DNA from: Candidatus Melainabacteria bacterium
GTDB taxonomy: Bacteria > Cyanobacteriota > Vampirovibrionia > Obscuribacterales > Obscuribacteraceae
Direction: 5' to 3'
Assembly: GCA_017307165.1 (NCBI GenBank)
Contig: JAFKGK010000003.1
Location: 186,001 to 250,000, forward strand
DNA: 64,000 bases
A program made the position numbers and the translations under genes. Below, piece after piece: positions 56,860-64,000 of this stretch. The first letter of the stretch is position 1. Each line of letters opens with the position of its first letter. The notes under the pieces are model-generated. The model worked only from the letters and a program-made list of their open reading frames with translations, did no database searches and was not told the origin of the DNA.

Positions 56860-57089
56860 GCGACCATCAAGCCAGTAGTCTTTACTTCACCTTTTGGAAA
56901 GCCAATGCAGACGGCGGACGCAAACCAATCGCCATCTAAAGGAGTCTTGATCGCCAATAATTTGCAAAACTCCGTGCATGCCTCCAGAACAAAGACAGGC
57001 AAGTTTGAGTCGTGACGCCGACCAGCTTTAAACCGACTATCAATGCAGAGGAGAAAGTCACAGGTGTAGTGAAAAATTGGAAGCAATAA
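56860..57089 (+). pseudogene. Decayed duplicate of the 56129 gene
   Basis: One frame from 56860 reads ATIKPVVFTSPFGKP, matching ATIKPQPFSNLFGKP of the 56129 product; it meets TGA at 57013. Shifting frame at 57012 continues TPTSFKP...VTGVVKNWKQ and stops at 57087, matching the paralogue's APTNFGS...VTGVVKSK end. A shorter PAV match lies near 56836 in yet another frame. So at least one frameshift and stop separate recognisable pieces. No start or signal peptide is left. The rest of the 56744-57112 gap shows nothing I can assign. Confidence 0.65.
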
Positions 57090-57152
57090 GTAGTAGTAAA
57101 GAGCAAAAGCCTACGTAGAAACCGCAAAAAATGCTCAAAAAAATGCTTTTCC

Positions 57153-57196
57153 ATGGGAATTTCCACACAGACAAAGCGGACCTGAAAACTTAAAGT
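57153..57196 (+). promoter_or_regulatory. Promoter B with upstream TGG-N6-CCA box
   Basis: ATGGGAATTTCCACAC box from 57153, CAGACA (57168-57173), 17 bases, TAAAGT (57191-57196). The box touches the -35, the place of a class II activator site. A leader of about 90 bases leads to the ATG at 57293. Confidence 0.6.
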
Positions 57197-57292
57197 AATA
57201 GCAGGTTGAATCAAACGAATCGCAACCACCAAATACATCAAGTCCGATGTGCATTACAGCTCCCAATCAATAAAGTAATGAGGTTTCTAATC

Positions 57293-57676
57293 ATGAAAAA
57301 CGCAGCATCCATCGCAAAGAAAATCGTCGCTTCCCGCTCTTTCAAAGTAGCTGCTCGCGTAGGCATCATGCTCGCACCGCAACTGGTTCTCATGGCCATC
57401 GGTGCATATGATCAAGCCGCACATGCCCAAGGTCTCGTAGGCGCACCGGTAGATCCCCGTTACGGTCAATCCAACGAAGTAGGCCAATTGGCAGACTACG
57501 GTTATGACTGTGCAAGAGACATCTCCCGTGTCGTTACTGCTCTGTCCACCGTTCCTTCGTCCCTCGCTGGTATGAAGATCGCATTTGGTCAGCGTGATGG
57601 CGGTGAAGCCGCAATGAACGTAGCCAAAGGTCTCGGTATCGGTTTCGGCGGTCTATATAGATCTAATAAGACTTAG
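57293..57676 (+). CDS. Small exported pilin-like protein, copy 1
   Basis: 127 aa from ATG 57293, placed by GAGG (57280-57283); ATG 57278 lies too close. A long signal peptide (basic 9-22, hydrophobic 23-38) is cleaved at AHA-Q (45/46). The mature ~80 residues have a Pro/Tyr-rich start, a single cysteine (YDCARD) and Ala/Gly/Val helices ending GLGIGFGG. Size, signal and position beside a VirB6-like gene suggest a VirB2/TrbC-type pilin, but the mature part is less hydrophobic than usual, so this is a guess. The last seven residues (LYRSNKT) differ from copy 2. Confidence 0.6.
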   Translation: MKNAASIAKKIVASRSFKVAARVGIMLAPQLVLMAIGAYDQAAHAQGLVGAPVDPRYGQSNEVGQLADYGYDCARDISRVVTALSTVPSSLAGMKIAFGQRDGGEAAMNVAKGLGIGFGGLYRSNKT

Positions 57677-57722
57677 ATTGGGATCAAACCCAAAACACGC
57701 ATCGGACAAGCGCACAAAAGAG

Positions 57723-57753
57723 AAAGACCGGACATATGTCCGGTCTTTTTTTT
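57723..57753 (+). terminator. Terminator after pilin-like copy 1
   Basis: AAGACCGGAC, ATAT loop, GTCCGGTCTT and a run of eight T. The stem is a perfect palindrome. Confidence 0.92.
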
Positions 57754-57803
57754 GCGCCTTCATACGTAGAAACCGCAAAAAATGCTCAAAAAAGTGCTTT
57801 TTC

Positions 57804-57847
57804 ATGGGAATTTCCACACAGACAAAGGCGGTGCAAATTCGTAAAGT
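57804..57847 (+). promoter_or_regulatory. Promoter C with upstream TGG-N6-CCA box
   Basis: ATGGGAATTTCCACAC box from 57804, CAGACA (57819-57824), 17 bases, TAAAGT (57842-57847). Nearly identical to promoter B through the tandem duplication; leader about 120 bases. Confidence 0.6.
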
Positions 57848-57973
57848 AATAGCAGGTTGAGTCGCAGATACGTCAAACGCAAAACGACGGACGACCTGCC
57901 GAATCGACTAAAGCTTTCAAGACAATTCGATTTCATCTTCGCTCCCAATCAATCGAAACAGAGGATTACCCTA

Positions 57974-58396
57974 ATGAATAAAGTTGCATCCCTCGCTAAA
58001 AAAGTTGTTGCTAGCCGTTCTTTCAAAGTAGCCGCCCGCGTCGGCATCATGTTGGCACCACAGCTGGTGCTGATGGCCATCGGTGCTTACGACCAGGCCG
58101 CACATGCCCAAGGTCTAGTAGGCGCACCGGTAGATCCCCGTTACGGTCAATCCAACGAAGTAGGCCAATTGGCAGACTACGGCTATGACTGTGCAAGAGA
58201 CATCTCCCGTGTCGTTACTGCTCTGTCCACCGTTCCTTCGTCCCTCGCTGGTATGAAGATCGCATTTGGTCAGCGTGATGGCGGTGAAGCCGCAATGAAC
58301 GTAGCCAAAGGTCTCGGTATCGGTTTCGGCGGACAACACATCAAGCAATCTGAAAGGAGCCGCGCAAGCGGCTCTTTTTTATTGCTAAATAGATAA
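57974..58396 (+). CDS. Small exported pilin-like protein, copy 2, with abnormal C-terminus
   Basis: 140 aa from ATG 57974, with AGAGG ahead. Protein identical to copy 1 through residues 46-120 and nearly so in the signal peptide, although the signal codons differ at about 26 of 123 bases. After GFGG the frame continues QHIKQSERSRASGSFLLLNR and runs straight through the gene's own terminator hairpin before meeting a stop. The original stop may have been lost (CAA at 58345 could derive from TAA). Either this tail is rarely made because RNA ends first, or the gene is recently damaged. Confidence 0.6.
   Translation: MNKVASLAKKVVASRSFKVAARVGIMLAPQLVLMAIGAYDQAAHAQGLVGAPVDPRYGQSNEVGQLADYGYDCARDISRVVTALSTVPSSLAGMKIAFGQRDGGEAAMNVAKGLGIGFGGQHIKQSERSRASGSFLLLNR
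58355..58381 (+). terminator. Terminator embedded in the 3' end of pilin-like copy 2
   Basis: GAGCCGC (58357-58363), GCAA loop, GCGGCTC (58368-58374), then TTTTTT. It lies inside the open frame of copy 2. Confidence 0.88.
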
Positions 58397-58420
58397 AAAA
58401 GCGCGGAAATCCCGCCTTAG

Positions 58421-58464
58421 ATGGGAATAACCACACTGACAAGTTTTGCTTTTGCCTTTACAGT
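58421..58464 (+). promoter_or_regulatory. Promoter D with upstream TGG-N6-CCA box
   Basis: ATGGGAATAACCACAC box from 58421, CTGACA (58436-58441), 17 bases, TACAGT (58459-58464). Independent of the tandem duplication, so its likeness to B and C is informative. Drives the VirB6-like gene with a leader of about 96 bases. Confidence 0.6.
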
Positions 58465-58475
58465 ACTGCTGTACA
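58462..58475 (+). promoter_or_regulatory. LexA-box-like palindrome over the -10 of promoter D
   Basis: AGTACTGCTGTACA fits the published cyanobacterial LexA consensus RGTACNNNDGTWCB at all but the last base. It overlaps the -10 end and the expected start site, the position of a repressor operator. Promoters A, B and C lack it. Confidence 0.35.
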
Positions 58476-58566
58476 AGACCAAAAGTGTCGTCATGCAATA
58501 CCTCGAAACCGAGCAAGCAATACGAATCTGGAGGTCGTTACATCCCAAACACTCTTTTCTACCGAA

Positions 58567-61500
58567 GTGACAAAATTGGCTACCGGCATCAGTAAATCCA
58601 AATCCAAATATAACGACGGCAAGCTTCTGACGAGGCTGGTAAGCGCTTTCATGGCTATTTTTTGCCTGATGGCGTCTTTTGGTTTGAGCGTATCGGCGCA
58701 GACCGAGGTGCCCCCAGCCGGGCAGGACTATACCGGTGATCCCAATGCCTCGGCAGTCCAGGGCGCGGCTCGCAATACGGATGATACCGTTCCTGATCCT
58801 TATGCCGATGCCACCGAGATGACAACGCTCGTGCAGCAACAGGCCGAGCAAAATACTCAGAGTGTTGCGCAAAACGTGGAGAGCAAGCTCTGGCCAGAGT
58901 TTGGTTCTTACAACGAAACCTATGAGGGCTTGTCTGCCTTCTGGGGCGATGACATTATTTCCAATTTCTTTGCCAATATCGGTCAATTGATAGGCAAATG
59001 GCTCAGTGAGTTGATCAACGGCTGGGTGGCCGATGCCGTCCAGATGCTCACCGGCTTTCTCCGCATTTTTGTGCTTAATCCCAATATTGCCGTCAATGGT
59101 TTGAGCACTACTCCTGGTGGTGATGGTCAGGCTATCGACGATATTTCTCCCTATGTCCGCCAGGGCGCTGACATCATGTACGGCATCGCCGTTGATCTGC
59201 TCCTCTTGCTCTTTATCCTCTGTATCTGGAAGTACTGGGCCGAGGCCGCCTGGAGAGGCGGAGGCAATCTAATGGGCGCGGTCGGACGCTTGATCTTTAC
59301 GGCTGGTCTTTTGCTCGCTTGGCCTACTATCTATGCTTTTGAGATCCAGATCACCAATGAGATGATCAAGACGATCTACTTTAACTCCGCCGATCAGGTC
59401 GCCATGCTCGATGCTGCGATGGCAGCCGCCGTCAAAGGCGGTCTGGTTGCTGGCGCTGCGCTCTTGGCCAATGCTACTGCCCCTGTTGCCGGTCAGGTAC
59501 TGGGCGGTGTGCTTGCCGGTGGTGCGGGTGGTATCGTCCTGGGTACTGTCGGTTCGTTGATCGCTTTTGCTGGTCTGATCATCTACCTCGTTTTAGGTGG
59601 GGTTCTCATTGCCCAGCTCGTCTATATCCTCGTGCTCAAAGCAATCCAGACTGCGCTTCTGACTGCGCAGTACATGTTTGCGCCGATATTTCTCGTGTTT
59701 TTTGCTGTACCTGATACCGAGTCGGTGACTTCTGGTTTCGTGCGTTCTTTTGTCGAGGTCAGCCTCTGGACCTTCGTCTGGGTCGGTTTGCTCAAGATCA
59801 TGGTCATCGTCATCCTTTCCGATTTCAACCCCTGGGGCAAAATCGTCATGGCCATCGGCGTCTTGCAGATCATGATCCAGGTGCCTTCATTTTTGTCCAG
59901 GGCACAGATCTCGCCCATGTCCGACTTTATCTCAGCCGGTCTGATCACTGGTGGCCTCCTTTCTGCTGGCAAAGCCCTGGGCTCCACTCTCGGATCGCGT
60001 GCCATGCACTTTGCCAATGCAGTCGGCAATTTTGGCTTTGCTGGTGCCAAAGGCGCACCCAAATCACAAAATGTCGAGCTCAACGGACTTGGCTCTGATG
60101 TTGCTCGACCTGACCTGCTCAAAGATATCCGTGACACTCAAAAGACAGGCAATGTCCCCAATAAAAAGGGTGGCGGTCCTAACGGTCCTATGGGACCTGA
60201 TGGCAAGCCTATCAATCCTATCGATCCTAAAAAGCCAGGCGGTCCAGATGGTAAGAAGCCCGGCGAAGGCGATGGTATCACTCCTCCTGGCGGTGCCAAG
60301 CCGGTCAATCCTGCTGCAGGTGGGGCTGGTGCTACACCTCCTGGTTCGACACCAAATGCAGCCGGTGTGGCCAGCGGTCTAGGCGATGCTGCCAAGAAAG
60401 GCGCTGCGATCGGAACGGTCGCTGCTGCTATGGGCGGTCTCGCGGCTGCCTCGGGTGGACCTACTGGTCTGGGTGGTCTCGATAAAAAAGACGATGAAAA
60501 TAAACCTGGCTTAGTGCCGCCTCCTGTAACAGATCCGACCAAGCAGCTCAATGCTGCTGGTGGTGTCAATGATTCCACCAAAAAAGGCGACCAACAGCTG
60601 GACGCCAATGGCAAGCCGCTCAAGGCTGCTGGACCACCGGTCAACGACAAGGACAAGGCTGCCCTGGCTGCAGCTGCTGCCGGCATGGCCGTGTCTGCCG
60701 TGGCAAAGGGCGGAGATGCTAAAAACGGTGGCAATCCTACAGGTGCTGATGCTAAAGGCAAGGATCTCGCCGCTGGCATGACAGCTGCAGATCTCAAAAA
60801 CGCCGGCAACAAGACTGGTCAGGGACAGACCGGGACCGGTCAACCCGGCCAGCAACAATTAGAGCTCGAGCTCGATTCTGAGGGCAAGCCCGTTGCAGGG
60901 ACTGCTGTGCCCGGCCTCAAGCCGCCTGGCTCCATAGATCAAAAGGGGCAGGGAGGCAATTTAAACGGACCGGATGGAGCCAATGGCAAGCAGACTGTTG
61001 CTGGTGGCAAAACTCAAGGTCCTGCGCTCGATCTTGCTGGAGCCACTACTAATGTGACTGCAGTAGGCAAGCCCGGTGCCAATCCTACTGGCAAATCTGT
61101 CATACCTCCCATGGCCGCAGCTGGCCTTGGTATGAATGCCGTTGCCACCGGAGCCAATCTCGATCCCACTCTTAAAGGAGCAGGGGGAGACGAGGTACTG
61201 GTCGAGGGAGACAAGGGCGAGCCTCTCACGCAAGTCAGAGAAAATGCAGTGACTGGCCGTATCATCAGCGCAGCCGGTGCTGTCGCAGCGGCCAAGATCG
61301 ACGCGGCCAAAACCGTGCCGGGCGCTGGCCTCAAGCCGGGTGGACAGGCTCAAGGCACTGCCCAGACCACGGTCACTCCAGCGGGCAATGCCGCTAATCC
61401 CAATCTCCAGGGAGCTCACGCTCAAGGTCCTCAGACTCAGTTCACCACCAGCCAGGGTGGCAATAATGCCCCTCCAGTGCAGCCCCCTACCAATTTTAAC

Positions 61501-63648
61501 GGGCCAGACGGTGGGGATGGCGGCGATGACAATGGTGGCGGAGCTGGAGGTGGATTTTCTGGTCCTGCTGCTCAAGGCAGTGCTCCCTCGAGTCCCAAGC
61601 AAGGTTCAAAGTTTGACGGATACATGCAAGCCGGCTATCGCCACGTCCCTTATAGGGTGGCATCAGCTGCAATCCGACTGGCGCAAGGCGCTACTCTGGC
61701 TCCCTCGGCTAGCGGTAGACCGACCAATGTTTACGACAATCAAGGTCATATGATGCACGTACGCTTTGGCGAAGGTGCCACCGACGAGCAAAAGGCTATG
61801 CAGATCATGTCTGGTGCCTATGGCGAGTTGATGAGTAGCGATGCCGAAGCATATGATGCCGCCAGACAATCAGCGATCGACTCTGGCGAGCACAAGCCCA
61901 AGGGGCTTGCTCAGCGCGCGGCAGCGGGTATCCTAGCCTACAATGGTTCTTCATGGACCCAGACCGCTTCTGCTAAGCAGAGCTTCCAGCGGTCCATGGC
62001 CAAGCATGCAGCTCTTGGTGCGCAAGCATACGTCAACGGCGAAGAAGGCAATGCCTATACCAATTATCTAGTAGGCCGCTACGGTCCTATGAGTTCGGAG
62101 CAGCAAGCCTGGGCCGTCCACATGATGACTGACGACTCAAGCCCTGAGTCAGGCTTTAGCTGGAAGATGGGACCTGCGACTGACGGCCTCATCCAGAGCG
62201 GTATCGGTATCAATTCTTGCAGTAGAGCCGTGGCCGCCAATACCAGCGTCATGAAGGCTCAGCCATGGCTCAAGGGTGCCAGCATACGTGGTGGTGTCGA
62301 ATACATGCGCGCCAAGGGCGCTGACGTCATCCCCGAAGGTACGCCGGATGTGGTCAAAGATGCCTGGTACGGCAACAATGCTCAGGCTGTGCCTGCCCAG
62401 GTCGCCAATACCTGGGGCGCCCTGACCCTCGCAATGGGAGAGCAGGTCTGCAGCGACTACAATACTGTAGATACCGTAGCCAATATGGTCGGAGCCAACG
62501 GCCGCCCAGAAGATTATGTCGGAGCCTACAATTCGCTCAAGGCTGGCGGCGTAGCCATGGCTCGTGTGGAGCAGAGGTATTCGCAAGCTCGCTCCATGGG
62601 TGGTGGCACCCAGACGATCAGCGCCTCTGGTGGTGGTTACTCAGGTGGAGGACAACCGGTCCAATCACAACCTACATCCGTGCAGACCAGCGTATCTGGA
62701 TCGGTTGTCGGCGGTGGTGCTCCGGTCAATAGCCAGGCCGATGTCGATATGTTCCTCGATGGCCCGCAAGTATCATCTGCACCGATCAATCCCGGTATGA
62801 TCCCGACTCCCAATGTCAATTTGCCAAATCCGCAAGGTGGTGCGACCATCGCCAATCTGCGCATGCAACAAGGCAATGCCACTGGTGGTGGAGCTCCTCA
62901 ACACACTTCGGTACGTGTCCCTGGTGGCAATGTGGGCAGCTCGCAAGGTCAGGTCGTAATCGGTCAGGTATCTGGTTTTGGTGGCGGTGGTGGTGGCTCT
63001 ATGCCCGATCAGCATGCTATCGTCGATGTCGAGACCAGCGTCTCTGGTCAAGTCATTGATCACAATAGTCTCTCGGCAGCGGCCCTCCAGAGTGCAGTCG
63101 GACAATTTGGTGGATCTAGCAATATGGTTCAGCAGGTTGTAGCAGACCTGAGAGCTAATGGCATGGAATGGAAACAAATCTGCGATCCAGGTCGCTCGGA
63201 TAACGATCCAGGCAAGTATGCCTTCCTCGAGACCGCCATTCAGGCTTATTCGCAAAATCCGACATCCATGCCTGCAGTGGCCATGGCAGCCAATGCTGTT
63301 GGCGCTAGCAAGGTCGGCATGGCCGATGTGCAGATCGTGCAGAGCATGATGGACAGCGATCCTCGCTGGTCTCAGCAAAACATCGATTACTCATCAGTTT
63401 ATACTGCGCGTGCCATTGTCGAGGCTCACCAGCAAGATCCTCAAACTTATGGCGATCCAGTCCTCACCAAGGATTATGTCGACTCCGTTCGCCTCGATCC
63501 TCGTTTCATCCCTAGACCGATGCCCGTACGCAATCAGCAAGGCGCGATCGTTCGTCACGACCAATCGCCCGTCCCTCGCGATCGCTTGATGAAGAGAGTG
63601 CTGGAACAAGCACTGGGCCGCGACAAATTTGGTGGCAACCAGGCCTAG
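58567..63648 (+). CDS. Giant VirB6/TrbL-like membrane protein with collagen-like linker and C-terminal domains
   Basis: 1693 aa from GTG 58567 (no strong ribosome site). A signal peptide ends near SAQT (about 47). Six or seven membrane helices between about 205 and 445 (LLLLFILCIWKYW, LIFTAGLLLAWPTIYAF, IAFAGLIIYLVLGGVLIAQL, FAPIFLVFFAVPDTESV, LWTFVWVGLLKIMVIVIL) resemble the VirB6/TrbL inner-membrane channel of type IV secretion. Residues 533-1010 are Gly/Pro/Lys-rich with G-x-y runs. Two probably folded regions follow: about 1015-1340 (many Ala, Tyr, Gly) and 1490-1693, separated by a Gly/Gln/Ser linker. The extension is unlike any VirB6 I know and could protrude into the periplasm or reach a target. 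Ends in a terminator. Confidence 0.65.
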   Translation: MTKLATGISKSKSKYNDGKLLTRLVSAFMAIFCLMASFGLSVSAQTEVPPAGQDYTGDPNASAVQGAARNTDDTVPDPYADATEMTTLVQQQAEQNTQSVAQNVESKLWPEFGSYNETYEGLSAFWGDDIISNFFANIGQLIGKWLSELINGWVADAVQMLTGFLRIFVLNPNIAVNGLSTTPGGDGQAIDDISPYVRQGADIMYGIAVDLLLLLFILCIWKYWAEAAWRGGGNLMGAVGRLIFTAGLLLAWPTIYAFEIQITNEMIKTIYFNSADQVAMLDAAMAAAVKGGLVAGAALLANATAPVAGQVLGGVLAGGAGGIVLGTVGSLIAFAGLIIYLVLGGVLIAQLVYILVLKAIQTALLTAQYMFAPIFLVFFAVPDTESVTSGFVRSFVEVSLWTFVWVGLLKIMVIVILSDFNPWGKIVMAIGVLQIMIQVPSFLSRAQISPMSDFISAGLITGGLLSAGKALGSTLGSRAMHFANAVGNFGFAGAKGAPKSQNVELNGLGSDVARPDLLKDIRDTQKTGNVPNKKGGGPNGPMGPDGKPINPIDPKKPGGPDGKKPGEGDGITPPGGAKPVNPAAGGAGATPPGSTPNAAGVASGLGDAAKKGAAIGTVAAAMGGLAAASGGPTGLGGLDKKDDENKPGLVPPPVTDPTKQLNAAGGVNDSTKKGDQQLDANGKPLKAAGPPVNDKDKAALAAAAAGMAVSAVAKGGDAKNGGNPTGADAKGKDLAAGMTAADLKNAGNKTGQGQTGTGQPGQQQLELELDSEGKPVAGTAVPGLKPPGSIDQKGQGGNLNGPDGANGKQTVAGGKTQGPALDLAGATTNVTAVGKPGANPTGKSVIPPMAAAGLGMNAVATGANLDPTLKGAGGDEVLVEGDKGEPLTQVRENAVTGRIISAAGAVAAAKIDAAKTVPGAGLKPGGQAQGTAQTTVTPAGNAANPNLQGAHAQGPQTQFTTSQGGNNAPPVQPPTNFNGPDGGDGGDDNGGGAGGGFSGPAAQGSAPSSPKQGSKFDGYMQAGYRHVPYRVASAAIRLAQGATLAPSASGRPTNVYDNQGHMMHVRFGEGATDEQKAMQIMSGAYGELMSSDAEAYDAARQSAIDSGEHKPKGLAQRAAAGILAYNGSSWTQTASAKQSFQRSMAKHAALGAQAYVNGEEGNAYTNYLVGRYGPMSSEQQAWAVHMMTDDSSPESGFSWKMGPATDGLIQSGIGINSCSRAVAANTSVMKAQPWLKGASIRGGVEYMRAKGADVIPEGTPDVVKDAWYGNNAQAVPAQVANTWGALTLAMGEQVCSDYNTVDTVANMVGANGRPEDYVGAYNSLKAGGVAMARVEQRYSQARSMGGGTQTISASGGGYSGGGQPVQSQPTSVQTSVSGSVVGGGAPVNSQADVDMFLDGPQVSSAPINPGMIPTPNVNLPNPQGGATIANLRMQQGNATGGGAPQHTSVRVPGGNVGSSQGQVVIGQVSGFGGGGGGSMPDQHAIVDVETSVSGQVIDHNSLSAAALQSAVGQFGGSSNMVQQVVADLRANGMEWKQICDPGRSDNDPGKYAFLETAIQAYSQNPTSMPAVAMAANAVGASKVGMADVQIVQSMMDSDPRWSQQNIDYSSVYTARAIVEAHQQDPQTYGDPVLTKDYVDSVRLDPRFIPRPMPVRNQQGAIVRHDQSPVPRDRLMKRVLEQALGRDKFGGNQA

Positions 63649-63689
63649 CTTGTGGTTTTGATAAGGTTCAAAATCAAGATCAAAAAAAC

Positions 63690-63725
63690 ATCAGGCGCTC
63701 CGATCGGGGCGCCTGATAATTTTTG
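63690..63725 (+). terminator. Terminator after the giant gene
   Basis: TCAGGCGC and GCGCCTGA close a GC-rich stem with inner CCGATCGG, followed by TAATTTTTG. Confidence 0.88.
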
Positions 63726-63774
63726 TGGGAAATACCGTAGTGCGGCCATTTGAGAATTTGTTTAAACTATTGCC

Positions 63775-64000
63775 ATGACTACAAACCTGAGTTTTTTCAA
63801 GCTGCGACAAATCTCGGTCAAATGTCCGAGCTGCGAGACGCCTTTTGCGACATTTGAGCTTGCGCGTACGCCTCAAGTGACCGCGCAGACCCCGATGGAG
63901 GCCGATCTGCACCGAGTCTTGCCTGATGCTCATCTCAGAGCGGCTCTCATAGCTATGTGTCCCAGCTGCATCTATACCTGGTGGCTGTCGTCTTTCCAGG
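63775..64000 (+). CDS. 5' part of a DUF2225-like cysteine-pair protein
   Basis: Begins with ATG at 63775 and is open to the window end (75 residues seen). KCPSCETPFATFELA near residue 16 and MCPSCIYTWW near residue 61 are two CPSC pairs, as in DUF2225-type proteins, which are thought to bind zinc. Cytoplasmic by sequence. It lies behind the terminator of the giant gene, so it is probably not part of the secretion-like unit. Confidence 0.6.
   Translation, partial: MTTNLSFFKLRQISVKCPSCETPFATFELARTPQVTAQTPMEADLHRVLPDAHLRAALIAMCPSCIYTWWLSSFQ

Larger units (their letters stand above)
57113..58332 (+). repeat. Tandem duplication of promoter plus pilin-like gene
   Basis: The block from ACGTAGAAACCGC (57113) to the end of the shared coding part (57651) recurs at 57764-58332. 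The offset is 651 bases in the promoter part and 681 in the coding part, so the leaders differ by about 30 bases. Identity is high in the promoter, low in the leader, about 79% in the signal-peptide codons and about 99% in the mature codons. Confidence 0.85.

Noticed and set aside
56724..56939. 71-aa plus-strand frame after the 56129 gene
   Set aside because: The overlapping frame with ATIKP...FGKP matches the neighbouring protein, so this stretch is better read as a pseudogene.
60138..61602. Minus-strand frames of 224 and 213 aa opposite the collagen-like part of the giant gene
   Set aside because: Low-complexity Pro/Ala/Leu products that arise from reading Gly/Pro codons backwards; no independent signals.
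53298..63725. The 53-63.7 kb locus as a mobile element or prophage
   Set aside because: No integrase, transposase, relaxase, terminal repeats, flanking tRNA or clear base-composition change is visible; repeats are confined to the pilin-like genes and the pseudogene.
1..64000. CRISPR array
   Set aside because: No series of regularly spaced short direct repeats was found anywhere in the window.

Overview
Bacterial chromosome segment, densely packed with genes on both strands. It looks like a diderm: MurE with a meso-diaminopimelate-type DNPR motif, Lgt, a SurA/PpiC-type lipoprotein and a TonB-C-like domain. It also carries a long-form ribosome hibernation factor and MqnD of the futalosine menaquinone route. 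Eight TPR proteins are encoded, most of them exported, and short RLxxLE repeats sit in front of a matrixin-like domain. My best guess is the non-photosynthetic sister lineage of Cyanobacteria (Vampirovibrionia/Melainabacteria, Obscuribacterales-like). This is inference from gene content; no marker gene here proves it.

Layout. 1-5.6 kb: end of an unknown gene, then serC-serA-TPR/TonB-C operon and an LCP-family envelope enzyme (minus strand). 5.7-12 kb: transaldolase-like aldolase, two putative zincin-type proteins (one with a degenerate zinc site), mqnD, an alpha/beta hydrolase and a kinesin-light-chain-like TPR protein. 12-18.7 kb, minus strand: FAD dehydrogenase, PlsC-like acyltransferase, polysaccharide deacetylase, DUF4388 protein, murE, rpmA, rplU. 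19-27.6 kb, mostly plus strand: peroxiredoxin, thioredoxin-like protein, hemL-yciI, comF (minus), aluminium-resistance-type PLP enzyme, prs, MBL hydrolase, GAF/degenerate GGDEF protein, a small secreted SGG-repeat protein. 27.6-33.7 kb, minus strand: TPR protein, PpiC lipoprotein, mfd. 33.8-52.2 kb: TPR proteins (one of 1253 aa with four ~220-aa modules), mnmA, amidase, thpR, a TIM-barrel-like secreted protein, hpf, lgt, radA-uvrC, rarA.

53-63.7 kb is the unusual part. Four exported low-complexity proteins, a decayed pseudogene, two tandem copies of a small exported pilin-like protein and a 1693-aa protein with a VirB6/TrbL-like polytopic core lie in one direction. Four of the transcription units start from promoters that I read as one family: xxGACA-N17-TAnAGT/TACATT, three of them with the same TGGGAATwwCCACAC box just upstream of -35. 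The two pilin-like copies show a sharp mosaic (signal-peptide region about 21% different, mature region about 99% identical), which points to gene conversion or selection on the mature part. I read this as a coordinately regulated, type IV secretion-like envelope system that does not match a standard vir/tra operon; no VirB4/VirD4-type ATPase is visible in the window. Function is inferred, not shown.
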